Below are positions 45,305 to 53,228 of a stretch of 64,000 bases of DNA, one piece after another (the stretch's first letter is position 1; every line of letters starts with the position of its first letter). Source of the stretch: JAFAXD01 sp963833605 (GTDB lineage: Bacteria; Pseudomonadota; Alphaproteobacteria; Rhizobiales; Xanthobacteraceae); the NCBI GenBank assembly GCA_963833605.1, contig CAWHYZ010000022.1, positions 62,001 through 126,000 of the forward strand. Direction: 5' to 3'. The position numbers were made by a program, and so were the translations under genes. Below the pieces are notes generated by a model. The model was not told where the DNA came from and did no database searches. It worked only from the letters and a program-made list of their open reading frames with translations.

Positions 45305-46501
45305 ATGAAGGCGCTCATCATCGGGGGCTCGATCGGCGGCCTGTTTGCGGCACTGTTGCTGCGCCGGCGCGGCATCGACGTAACGGTATTCGAGCGCGCC
45401 CGATCGGGACTTTCGGGCCGCGGCGCCGGCATCGCGACCCACCCGCAGCTACTGCAGGTTCTCGACCTCCTGGGGCTTGATACGGGGGCGCTCGGCGTCA
45501 CGGTCGAGTTGCGGCGCATGTTCGGGCTCGACGGCCGGATGATCGCGCAGCACGCGCGATCCCAGACCATGACCTCCTGGGACCGGCTGTTCAGCCTGCT
45601 GCGGGCCGCGCTGCCAGATGGGTGTTACCGATTCGGTCAGGAGTTCGTGCGATCGCAGCAACACGGCAGCGGCGTTATCGCCCATTTTAGCGACCAGAGC
45701 ACCGCGACCGGTGACCTCCTCATCGGTGCCGACGGTCTGCGCTCGAATGTGCGCCAGGCGCTGCTGCCGGACCAGCCGTTGCTCTACGCAGGGTACGTGG
45801 CGTGGCGCGCGCTCGCGGCGGAGCGGTCGTTCTCGCCGTCACTGCACCGGGATTTGTTCGATGCCCTGGCCTTCTGCCTGCCACCGGGCGAGCAGATGCT
45901 GGGCTATCCGGTCGCCGGCCCAGATAACGACCTCAGACCCGGTCACCGGCGCTACAATATCGTGTGGTACCGGCCGGCCGATGAAGCCGCGCGTGCACGG
46001 CTGTTGACCGACGTCAGCGGGCGGCGACACGAGATTTCGATCCCGCCGCCGTTGATCCCGGATGCGGCCATTGCGGATTTGCGCGGCGCCGGCGAAGCGC
46101 TGCTGGCACCTCAGTTCCGTGACGTGGTCGGATTTGCAGATCGCCCGTTCCTGCAGCCGATCTACGACATCGCCGTGCCGCGCATGGGCTTCGGCCGGGT
46201 TGCGCTGATCGGCGATGCCGCTTTTGTGGCACGCCCCCATGTTGGCGCGGGCGTTGCCAAGGCGGCGCAGGACGCGGTGGCACTCGCGGATGCCCTCGCG
46301 GTCGGGTGTGAGGTCGAGCCGGCGCTGCAGGCCTTCGAGGCCGTACGGCTCCCGATCGGTCATCGCATCATCGCTCGCGCCCGCGATCTCGGCGCCGCCA
46401 TGCAGGCGCAGCACGCGAGCCCGCATGAGCGCGGGATGGCGGCGCGCTACCGGGACCCGGCTGCGGTCCTGGCCGATACGGCGACCTTGGATTTTCTCTG
46501 A
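45305..46501 (+). CDS. FAD-dependent monooxygenase (2,6-dihydroxypyridine 3-monooxygenase-like)
   Basis: A 398-residue class A flavoprotein hydroxylase. GGSIGGLFAALLLRRRGIDVTVFER is the dinucleotide motif, DLLIGADGLRSNVR the DG motif and VALIGDAAFVARPHVGAGVAKAAQDA the GD motif. YAGYVAWR and the long loop before PIYDIAVPRM recall 2,6-dihydroxypyridine 3-hydroxylase, as far as memory allows. It would use NAD(P)H and O2 on a (hetero)aromatic substrate. Divergent from livH, so the importer may supply the substrate. Its 3' end overlaps the convergent dehydrogenase by 55 bases. Confidence 0.83.
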   Translation: MKALIIGGSIGGLFAALLLRRRGIDVTVFERARSGLSGRGAGIATHPQLLQVLDLLGLDTGALGVTVELRRMFGLDGRMIAQHARSQTMTSWDRLFSLLRAALPDGCYRFGQEFVRSQQHGSGVIAHFSDQSTATGDLLIGADGLRSNVRQALLPDQPLLYAGYVAWRALAAERSFSPSLHRDLFDALAFCLPPGEQMLGYPVAGPDNDLRPGHRRYNIVWYRPADEAARARLLTDVSGRRHEISIPPPLIPDAAIADLRGAGEALLAPQFRDVVGFADRPFLQPIYDIAVPRMGFGRVALIGDAAFVARPHVGAGVAKAAQDAVALADALAVGCEVEPALQAFEAVRLPIGHRIIARARDLGAAMQAQHASPHERGMAARYRDPAAVLADTATLDFL

Positions 46502-47400
46502 CGGGTCCTTTGCCGGCGTTTCACTCCAGCCATATGTTCCAGCACCGCGCATACCGCCGCCGTGTCATGCATCGCGTGTCCCATGGACATGGCCGCCGCG
46601 TAGATCGGCAGTGTCGCGCTCATCAGCGGCGTCGGACAACCAAGCTGTGCCGCATAGTCGCCGATCACCGCGAGATCCTTCTGCCAAAGCTTGATCTTCA
46701 TGGTGGCGTCGTCGTAGCGGTCCCGCACCATCATCGGGGCTCGCAACTCGAACACTCGCGAGTTGCCGGCGCCTGCCGTCACCAGTTCGAAGATGCGCTG
46801 GGGCTCGAGACCAGCCTTGATGCCGAACACCATCGCTTCGGCGCTCGCCACGTTGTGGATCGCCACCAGCAGATTGGCGACGTATTTCATGCGGCTGCCA
46901 TTTCCGAACGCACCGACATCGTGCACCGCGCGCGCAAAGCCGAGAAAAGCCGGCCGCAGCTTTGCGATCGTGCGGGCATCGCCGCTCGCATAGATCACGA
47001 GATCCTTGACCTTTGCCTGGCCACCGGTCCCACTCACCGGGCAATCGAGTGCGATATGGCCGGAACCGGTAAGCGCTCGTTCGGCCGCGAATTTGTCGGC
47101 GAGTGTGAACGTGCTGGCCTCCACGATGATCCGACGCGGCAGATCGCCGGCGATAATCGCAGCGACTGTTTGCGCGAGCGCTGCCGGATGCGGCAGGCTG
47201 GTGATGATCACCGGAGCTGCCGCCGCGAGTGCTCCGACGTCGGCCGCGATTTCAACGCCCGCCTTGCGGGCGAGACGTTGCCGCGTCGGATCGATATCAA
47301 AACCGATGACCCGGAAGCCCGCGCCTACCAGGTTCTTGGCGAACGCGCCGCCCATGATTCCGAGGCCCACGACGCCGACTGTTTGCTTGCGGTTGCGCAT
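46447..47400 (-). CDS. NAD(P)-dependent beta-hydroxyacid (3-hydroxyisobutyrate type) dehydrogenase
   Basis: About 317 residues with Rossmann motif GVVGLGIMGGAFAKNL, the substrate motif DCPVSGTGGQAKVKDL and the catalytic-Lys segment GNGSRMKYVANLLVA. ATG 47400 has GGAGAGAACA upstream. The last 20 or so residues are Lys/Arg-rich and extend into the opposite gene, so the true end could be slightly earlier if a small indel is present. Divergent from the GlcG-like gene. Confidence 0.86.
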   Translation of the reverse strand: MRNRKQTVGVVGLGIMGGAFAKNLVGAGFRVIGFDIDPTRQRLARKAGVEIAADVGALAAAAPVIITSLPHPAALAQTVAAIIAGDLPRRIIVEASTFTLADKFAAERALTGSGHIALDCPVSGTGGQAKVKDLVIYASGDARTIAKLRPAFLGFARAVHDVGAFGNGSRMKYVANLLVAIHNVASAEAMVFGIKAGLEPQRIFELVTAGAGNSRVFELRAPMMVRDRYDDATMKIKLWQKDLAVIGDYAAQLGCPTPLMSATLPIYAAAMSMGHAMHDTAAVCAVLEHMAGVKRRQRTRQRKSKVAVSARTAAGSR

Positions 47401-47573
47401 GCTGTTCTCTCCGGTTGTCGTTTGACTCGCGTCCGCGTGGACGGAATCTGCCGAGTATAGCGCGAACGCGCTCCCCCCATTTGGTTTTTCAATTTCATGG
47501 GCCAACCGTCGTCGGATCCCTTCCTCGCCGCATCCAGATCGCCTATCGTTTGCATCATCGGGGAGAAGGAACA

Positions 47574-48014
47574 ATGTCAATTACACTCGCTCAAGCCAGC
47601 ACGATCGTTGATGTCGCCCTCAAGAAGGGACGCGAACTCAATTTACGCCCGCTCGTGGTCGCGGTGCTGGACGCCGGCGGACATCTGGTCGCCTACAAGC
47701 GCGAAGACAGATCGGCCATCCTGCGCTTCGAAATCGCGTCGGGCAAAGCCTATGGCGCTCTCGGCATGGGCTTCGGGTCGCGCGGCCTGTTTGAGCGTGC
47801 GCAAAAGAATCCGATGTTCATCACCACGCTCGGCATGGTGAGTCAGGGCCGGGTCATGGCGGTGCCGGGCGGCGTGCTGATCCAGACGGCCCAAGGCGAT
47901 ACCGTCGGCGCAGTCGGCATTTCGGGCGACACGTCCGACAATGACGAAGCCTGTGCCGTTGCTGGCATCACGGCGGCCGGACTGCACGCGGAGACTGGTT
48001 TGGGCAAAGGGTAA
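47574..48014 (+). CDS. GlcG/HbpS-family protein
   Basis: A 146-residue single-domain protein. LRPLVVAVLDAGGHLVAYKRED, SGKAYGALGMGFGSR and VPGGVLIQTAQGDTVGAVGISGDTSDNDEAC are hallmark GlcG/HbpS motifs. Members bind haem or cobalamin-like ligands or are found with catabolic operons; the role is mostly unclear. GGGGAGAAGGA precedes the ATG. It is followed 15 bases later by an LLM oxidoreductase, so the two are probably co-transcribed. Confidence 0.88.
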   Translation: MSITLAQASTIVDVALKKGRELNLRPLVVAVLDAGGHLVAYKREDRSAILRFEIASGKAYGALGMGFGSRGLFERAQKNPMFITTLGMVSQGRVMAVPGGVLIQTAQGDTVGAVGISGDTSDNDEACAVAGITAAGLHAETGLGKG

Positions 48015-48029
48015 CGGTTGGAGATCGCG

Positions 48030-49136
48030 ATGAAACTCGGCTTCTTCACCATGCCGATCCATCCGTTGGAGAAGGATTGGCGCCAGTCGCTCGCGGAGGA
48101 TCGCGAGGCCTTCATCCTGGCCGATCAGCTTGGATTCAGCGAGGCCTATTGCGGCGAGCATGCCACCGACCGCGCCGAAAACATAACGTCCTGCGCCATG
48201 TTTCTGTCGACGCTGGTTGATGCTACCCGGCGCATCAAGCTCGGCACCGGCACCGTCAATCTGCCCAATTCGCATCCCGTGACGGTCGCATCCCAAATCG
48301 CCATGCTGGATCATCTGTTAGATGGCCGGTTCATATTCGGCATCAGTCCGGGCGGGCTCCTGTCCGATGCCGAGGCCTACGGCAATCTGGACGCCGACCG
48401 CAACGCCATGTTCGTCGAGGCGATCAATCAGGTGCTGGCGATCTGGCAGGGCGAGCCGCCCTATGGGCTCACCGGACGGTACTGGAACATCGCAATCGAG
48501 CGGCATTTCATTCCCGAGATTGGCCAAGGATATGTGGCGAAACCGCTGCAACGGCCGCACCCTCCGATCGTGGTGACGGTGGTTGCGCCGTTCTCCAAAG
48601 GGGTGATCGAAGCAGCCGCACGCGGCTGGGATCCAATTTCGGCCAACTTCCTGATGCCAGCCTGGGTGAAGAGCCACTGGCCGAACTATGTCGAGGGCTG
48701 CGCGCGCGCCGGCCGGCCGGCCGATCCTGCCAATTGGCGTGTTGCCAAGAGCATTTTTGTCGCCGACGATGATGCGACCGCGCGTAACTACGCGACCGAT
48801 CCGGACAGTCCCTATCGCTACTACTACCAGCAACTCTTCACCAAGCTGACCCGCAACGGCCGGTTCGATCTGTTCAAGACACGTCGCGATCAGCCGGACA
48901 GCGAAGTGACTCTGGACGGGGTCTGCGATTCGCTCATCATCTACGGCTCGCCCGCCAAGGTCGTTGACGAGCTGCTCGCCTTCCGCGAACGGGTCGGCGA
49001 TTTCGGAACGTTGCTTTATGCCGGCAAGGATTGGCGTAGCCCGGCCCTGGCGCGCCGGTCGATGCAGCTGACGGCCGAAAAGGTCATGCCGCAGCTCAAC
49101 AACGCAATTACCCGCGCGACCGCAGCAGCGGAATAG
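48030..49136 (+). CDS. LLM-class flavin-dependent oxidoreductase
   Basis: About 368 residues of the bacterial luciferase-like (LLM) fold, using FMNH2 or F420 to oxidise a small substrate. MKLGFFTMPIHP, GEHATDRAENI, RIKLGTGTVNLPNSHPV and LDGRFIFGISPGG are typical. ATG 48030 is preferred over TTG 48018 because GGAG sits just upstream. No flavin reductase is in the window. Pairs with the GlcG-like gene. Confidence 0.86.
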   Translation: MKLGFFTMPIHPLEKDWRQSLAEDREAFILADQLGFSEAYCGEHATDRAENITSCAMFLSTLVDATRRIKLGTGTVNLPNSHPVTVASQIAMLDHLLDGRFIFGISPGGLLSDAEAYGNLDADRNAMFVEAINQVLAIWQGEPPYGLTGRYWNIAIERHFIPEIGQGYVAKPLQRPHPPIVVTVVAPFSKGVIEAAARGWDPISANFLMPAWVKSHWPNYVEGCARAGRPADPANWRVAKSIFVADDDATARNYATDPDSPYRYYYQQLFTKLTRNGRFDLFKTRRDQPDSEVTLDGVCDSLIIYGSPAKVVDELLAFRERVGDFGTLLYAGKDWRSPALARRSMQLTAEKVMPQLNNAITRATAAAE

Positions 49137-49186
49137 TAGGCACCTCTTGCGCGCGGCCGGCGGCATGCGATGCTGGCGTCCGATTG

Positions 49187-49227
49187 CGAAGTTCGCACGC
49201 GTGTCGCCGTTTCCGATGCGAACTTCG
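49187..49227. repeat. Short palindrome (CGAAGTTCGCA / TGCGAACTTCG)
   Basis: Perfect 11-bp arms at 49187-49197 and 49217-49227 with a 19-base loop, in the gap between the LLM gene and mmcB. No T-run follows, so it is not an obvious terminator. Function unknown. Confidence 0.45.
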
Positions 49228-49272
49228 GAAACCGGGCACTCGTGCGGTTTTTGGATTTGAAGTTCCTATGTC

Positions 49273-49755
49273 ATGTTGATGAGAGTTGGCGAATCACCGC
49301 TCCACGATGGGCGCCAGTCGGCGACCGCGATGGCAATTGCCCGCGGCACCCAGCGGCTGCTCGTTTCGGTTGACCGCACCTGCGTGTGCGAACTGCCGTT
49401 GCCGTCCGGGCGGCGCGCGGACCTTGTTGCGCTCGGTGACGATGGCGAGGTCTGGATCATCGAGGTCAAATCATCGGTCGCCGACTTCCGTACCGATCAG
49501 AAATGGGAGGACTACCGGCTGCATTGCGATCGCCTGCTGTTCGCAACGACGATCGATGTACCTCCGGAGATCTTTCCACAGGATGCTGGCCTGATCATCG
49601 CGGATCAATTCGGCGCCCATCTGGTGTGGGAACCCCCGGAACATCGGATGCATGCCGCGACCCGTAAGTGCATGCTGCTCCTGTTTGCGCGCGCGGCCGC
49701 GCGGCGGCTACAGGCATTGGCAGATCCAGAGGGTCCTTACGGGTCGGAGATCTGA
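49273..49755 (+). CDS. mmcB: MmcB-family DNA repair protein
   Basis: A 160-residue PD-(D/E)XK-type protein. GRQSATAMAIARGTQRLL, ELPLPSGRRADLVAL and the nuclease-like core VWIIEVKSSVADFRTDQKW are as in alphaproteobacterial MmcB, which in Caulobacter is part of the DNA damage response. MLMRVGESPL is the apparent N-terminus. It stands alone; no LexA box was recognised upstream. Confidence 0.85.
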   Translation: MLMRVGESPLHDGRQSATAMAIARGTQRLLVSVDRTCVCELPLPSGRRADLVALGDDGEVWIIEVKSSVADFRTDQKWEDYRLHCDRLLFATTIDVPPEIFPQDAGLIIADQFGAHLVWEPPEHRMHAATRKCMLLLFARAAARRLQALADPEGPYGSEI

Positions 49756-49779
49756 GCTCCAGCCTGATGTGAAGTAAAG

Positions 49780-49793
49780 TCGATCACAATCAA
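49780..49793. promoter_or_regulatory. Possible weak FNR/FixK site
   Basis: TCGATCACAATCAA differs from TTGAT-N4-ATCAA at one position. The next gene start is 235 bases downstream, so the position is not convincing for direct activation. Listed as a candidate only. Confidence 0.25.
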
Positions 49794-50027
49794 GAAGATT
49801 TGAGTGCGGCGCAATAAACGTAGCTGGAAGCTGCCTCCTCGGGGCTCGGATACCCTTTCCAAAAATTCCGTAACACAATGAATATTCAGGGCATATCAGC
49901 CATGCCGGGCTTTTCGGCAAAACTCACGCCGTTGTGTTCGCATGTGCGAAGGTCAGACCTTTTTTAGTCTCACCTGTTCGCCATCTCAACGCGCGTGAGG
50001 GTGGCGAGACCTGATGGAGAATAGACC

Positions 50028-50273
50028 ATGAAGACGACCTTCAAGCTGATGCTGTTGGCGGCCGTAGGGGCCGCATTGCTGGCGGTTCCGGCTTCCGCAC
50101 AGCCAAGTCACAAGCGGCAGGCGCAGCGTGTCCTGCAGTATCGACCGGCACCGGGCGTGTTCCGGAATGACACCGTTATCGAGGACGGCCAGTATCTGGG
50201 CCGGGATCCTGACCCGAACGTCCGGTCGCAGATTTTGAAGAGTGAGAGCGACTACAACGGCAACAGCTTCTAA
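50028..50273 (+). CDS. Small exported protein of unknown function
   Basis: An 81-residue protein with a clear signal peptide (KLMLLAAVGAALLAVPASAQ) and a short mature region, including DTVIEDGQYLGRDPDPNVRSQI. GATGGAGAATAGACC precedes the ATG. A strong terminator follows 33 bases after the stop. No known domain recognised; similar small exported proteins occur in Bradyrhizobium, as I recall. Confidence 0.72.
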   Translation: MKTTFKLMLLAAVGAALLAVPASAQPSHKRQAQRVLQYRPAPGVFRNDTVIEDGQYLGRDPDPNVRSQILKSESDYNGNSF

Positions 50274-50306
50274 ATCCGCACCCTCGCGGGTGGATTGATG
50301 GCCGCA

Positions 50307-50338
50307 AAAAGCCCCGGAGCTACCGCTCCGGGGCTTTT
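50307..50338. terminator. Bidirectional hairpin terminator
   Basis: A perfect 14-bp stem, AAAAGCCCCGGAGC (50307-50320) and GCTCCGGGGCTTTT (50325-50338), with a TACC loop. U-tracts on both strands make it terminate in either direction; it ends the small exported gene transcript. Confidence 0.88.
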
Positions 50339-50486
50339 CGCTGGCCGGCGTCTCGCAGCGAGCGCTCCCGCCCTCTGTAGGCCCAGGTCTGCGGCCCTGC
50401 TGCTTGCCGCTCGCTCACGCGAAGGTGTAGTTTCGCCTGAACGCGCCGGCGCAGATCCACGGCGCCTTTTCGGGAAGCGCCATCTC

Positions 50487-51740
50487 ATGCTCGAACGATC
50501 GCCCAAGGCTTTTCGTGAACTCGACGAGATCACGACCAAGACCGATACCCGCGACATTCTTTCTCATGCGACGAGGCAATCGGAGAGTTACGACGACTAT
50601 TTTCTCGTCGATATCGATGCGCATGTGACCGAGACCCAGTTCTGGCCTGAGATCATCGCCCGGGTCGACAACGAAGTCATCCGCCAGATGGGCGAAGCCC
50701 AGTTCATGCGGCCTGGGCAAGGCAACACCGCGCTGCTCAATGCGGTTCCCGGCATGACCTATCAGCCTTTGCATGGTCGCATTCCCCACCAGGCCGGGCT
50801 GATGGAACCGGTCGAAACCAAGGGCTGCCATCACTTTACGACACTCGCCCGCCGCGCCATGGACTCCATGGGCATCGATTGTCAGATCGTGTTTCCGACA
50901 CCGATGCTGCTGCTCGGCATGCATCCGCAAGAAGACATCGAGGTTGCACTCTCCAAGGCCTATAACCGCTGGTCGACCGAGTGCATCCTGCCCGAGGACG
51001 AACGGCTCAAGGGGCTGGCATATCTCCCGTTCAACACCCCGGAAGCATGCGTCGAAGAAGTCGAGCGCTATGCCGATGATCCCAACGTCATCGGCTTCAC
51101 GGTGACGTCGACGCGCAACCGGCCAATTCATCACAACCGCTATATGCGGCTCTATTCGCTGATCGAGGAGGTCGGAAAGCCACTCGCCTGGCACTCCGGG
51201 TTCAATTGGGGCGACCCGTCGTTCGCGCAGCTCAATCGCTTCATCTCCATGCACTCGCTGTCGTTCGTTCATTACAGCCTGATCCATATGACCAACTGGA
51301 TCATCAATGGGCTGCCAGAGCGATTTCCGAAGCTCAAACTGCTGTGGGTGGAAAGCGGATGCGCGTGGATTCCGTTCCTGATGCAGCGGCTCGACCACGA
51401 GTTCATGATGCGCTCGTGCGAGGCGCCGATGCTCAAGCGCCTGCCAAGCGAATACATGCGCGACATGTACTACACGACCCAACCGCTCGAGCGTTCGAAC
51501 TTGAAAATCCTCCAATGCACCCTGGAGGCGTTCAAGGCCGAGACCCAGCTCCTGTTCGCGTCGGACTGGCCGCACTGGGACTTCGACCCGCCGTCGTCGA
51601 TCACGACGCTGCCGTTCCTGTCGGAGGACGCCAAGCGCAACATCTTGGGCCTCAATGCGGCGCGCCTGTTCAATCTTGACGTCAGGCGCATGAAGCCCCA
51701 TGCCAAAGACGTACTGGCCTCGCGGCCGGGAATTTCCTGA
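50487..51740 (+). CDS. Amidohydrolase-family TIM-barrel metalloenzyme (ACMSD-like)
   Basis: About 417 residues. The N-terminal metal site is DIDAHVTE (residues 42-49, a DxDxHxxE variant of HxH); AWHSGFNW and FASDWPHWDFDPP supply later ligands, as in the decarboxylase/hydrolase branch around ACMSD and gamma-resorcylate decarboxylase. ATG 50487 is chosen; the frame is open upstream but runs through the terminator hairpin. Two small genes follow at short intervals, the last encoding a Rieske protein. Likely non-hydrolytic decarboxylation or hydrolysis of a ring or carboxylate substrate; not resolved further. Confidence 0.85.
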   Translation: MLERSPKAFRELDEITTKTDTRDILSHATRQSESYDDYFLVDIDAHVTETQFWPEIIARVDNEVIRQMGEAQFMRPGQGNTALLNAVPGMTYQPLHGRIPHQAGLMEPVETKGCHHFTTLARRAMDSMGIDCQIVFPTPMLLLGMHPQEDIEVALSKAYNRWSTECILPEDERLKGLAYLPFNTPEACVEEVERYADDPNVIGFTVTSTRNRPIHHNRYMRLYSLIEEVGKPLAWHSGFNWGDPSFAQLNRFISMHSLSFVHYSLIHMTNWIINGLPERFPKLKLLWVESGCAWIPFLMQRLDHEFMMRSCEAPMLKRLPSEYMRDMYYTTQPLERSNLKILQCTLEAFKAETQLLFASDWPHWDFDPPSSITTLPFLSEDAKRNILGLNAARLFNLDVRRMKPHAKDVLASRPGIS

Positions 51741-51748
51741 GAGGATTA

Positions 51749-52057
51749 ATGGCTGAGATCAAAACAAGGCCGGCGCCCGCAAGCGCGTCGTGCGGCGATG
51801 CGTTCGTCGCTGCGGCCGAGCGCGCACTCACGTCGGGAGATCTCGACCTGGTGACGGACGCTGAGCTCGAGCGCGTGCTTACCGCGGCGGTTCGGCTCTA
51901 TGCCGCCAAGGTTGATCTCGACAACAAGTCGATCAGTCCGGTCACCGCCGAAAAGCTTACGCCCACCGATGTGGTGGTGTCGGTCACCGCCATGGTCCGC
52001 GCCGTCGGACTCAATCTCTGGGACCTGTCCATGTGGTTCCAGCGGCCGCACTCGTGA
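51749..52057 (+). CDS. Small conserved-context protein between amidohydrolase and Rieske genes
   Basis: A 102-residue mostly helical protein (AAERALTSGDLDLVTDAELERVLTAAVRLYAAKVD) without metal-binding motif or signal peptide. It starts eight bases after the amidohydrolase stop, after GAGAGGATTA, and precedes the Rieske gene by 18 bases. No family recognised; the tight spacing suggests a subunit or partner of the neighbouring enzymes. Confidence 0.72.
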   Translation: MAEIKTRPAPASASCGDAFVAAAERALTSGDLDLVTDAELERVLTAAVRLYAAKVDLDNKSISPVTAEKLTPTDVVVSVTAMVRAVGLNLWDLSMWFQRPHS

Positions 52058-52075
52058 TTGGAAGGGGACAGCACA

Positions 52076-52514
52076 ATGCGTGACGTCAATGTCGGACCAG
52101 CTTCCGCTTTCGGCGATCCCGGTCGCAAGCTGATCGAATTCGAACGGTGTTGAAGTCGGCGTGTTCAAACTCGGCGACGAATTCTTCGCCTATGAGAATG
52201 TGTGCCCGCATATCGGCGGGCCGGCCTGTCAGGGCAAGATTATCGCCAAGGTCGAGGAAGTGGTCGCCGAAGACCGTACCAGCAAGGGATTTGCCTTCTC
52301 CAAGACCAAGATCAACGTGGTCTGCCCGTGGCACGGTTTTGAGTTTGACATCCGCACGGGGCGCCACCACGGCAATCCCCGTTATCGGCTCAAGCCGATC
52401 AAGGTGCGCCTCGAGGGCGGCGACGTGATCGTGTCGTTGCCGGAAGAGAAGAAGAACCAGAATGTCACTGTGCAGCCGACCCCAGACGGCAGCGCGACGC
52501 GCCCGGTGTTTTGA
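52076..52514 (+). CDS. Rieske [2Fe-2S] ferredoxin-like protein, frameshifted
   Basis: About 145 residues after repair. An extra C near 52145 makes the upstream frame stop at FERC; removing it joins MRDVNVGPASAFGDPGRKLI to GVEVGVFKLGDEFFAYE. The cluster ligands are in NVCPHIGGPACQ and NVVCPWHGFEF, with 37 residues between CPH and CPWH, longer than in standard ring-hydroxylating dioxygenase ferredoxins. GAAGGGG precedes the ATG. No oxygenase alpha subunit or reductase is nearby. Probably an electron carrier or a subunit of the amidohydrolase complex. Confidence 0.83.
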
Positions 52515-52567
52515 TTGTAATCTATCAGATCTTGCCTGAGATCCTCGGGTCGCTTGGCACCCGGGGA

Positions 52568-52589
52568 TGACCGCGCGCTCGCGCGGTCA
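52568..52589. terminator. GC hairpin between Rieske and regA genes
   Basis: TGACCGCGC (52568-52576) pairs with GCGCGGTCA (52581-52589), with a 4-base loop, overlapping the regA stop codon. No T-run on either side, so it would be a weak or Rho-assisted terminator between convergent genes. Confidence 0.4.
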
Positions 52590-53123
52590 CTTCGGTGCGC
52601 GCTTTGCCAGAATGCGTTGCAGGGTACGCCGGTGCATGTTGAGCCGACGCGCGGTCTCCGACACGTTGCGCCCACACAGCTCGTAGATGCGCTGGATGTG
52701 CTCCCAGCGCACGCGGTCGGCCGACATCGGATTTTCGGGCGGCTCGGGCTTGCCTTCACCGGTCGCCAACAACGCTGCCGCGACTTCATCGGCATCCGCT
52801 GGCTTTGATAGATAATCGACCGCGCCGAGCTTCACGGCGGTCACTGCGGTGACGATGTTGCCGTAGCCGGTCAGCACAATACCGCGGGCCTCAGGCCTCC
52901 GTCTTTTCAGCGCCGAGATCACGTCGAGACCGTTGCCGTCGCCGAGCCGCATGTCGACGACTGCAAATGCCGGCGCCGCCGCCTCGACCTGATGCAATCC
53001 CTCGCTCACGCTTTCCGCCGTTCGCACCGTGAACCCGCGGGTTTCCATGGCGCGGGCCAGCCGCTGCAGGAACAGCTTGTCGTCTTCCACGATGAGCAGA
53101 GATCGGTCCGCCGTCTGCGCCAT
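52587..53123 (-). CDS. regA: Redox response regulator RegA/ActR/RegR
   Basis: About 178 residues. A receiver domain with phospho-acceptor Asp in VVDMRLGDG (about residue 57), acidic pair EDD and Lys in LSKPADADEV is followed by a Fis-type helix-turn-helix, NVSETARRLNMHRRTLQRIL, nearly invariant in RegA/PrrA/ActR. These regulators control respiration, nitrogen and carbon fixation genes in response to redox state. ATG 53123 (MAQTADRS) preferred over 53132. It lies 105 bases after regB. Confidence 0.95.
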   Translation of the reverse strand: MAQTADRSLLIVEDDKLFLQRLARAMETRGFTVRTAESVSEGLHQVEAAAPAFAVVDMRLGDGNGLDVISALKRRRPEARGIVLTGYGNIVTAVTAVKLGAVDYLSKPADADEVAAALLATGEGKPEPPENPMSADRVRWEHIQRIYELCGRNVSETARRLNMHRRTLQRILAKRAPK

Positions 53124-53228
53124 GGTGTTCATGGGATTTACAACCTTTACGTGTGCGACTTTATTGCATTATAGGTATGCGCTGCGCTGGCCGCATCAAG
53201 GGCCAGGGAAGCTTTTCTGATTACGCCC

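Noticed and set aside
49780..49793. FNR-like sequence as the promoter control of the small exported gene
   Set aside because: One mismatch and 235 bases from the start; could occur by chance. Listed only as a low-confidence site.
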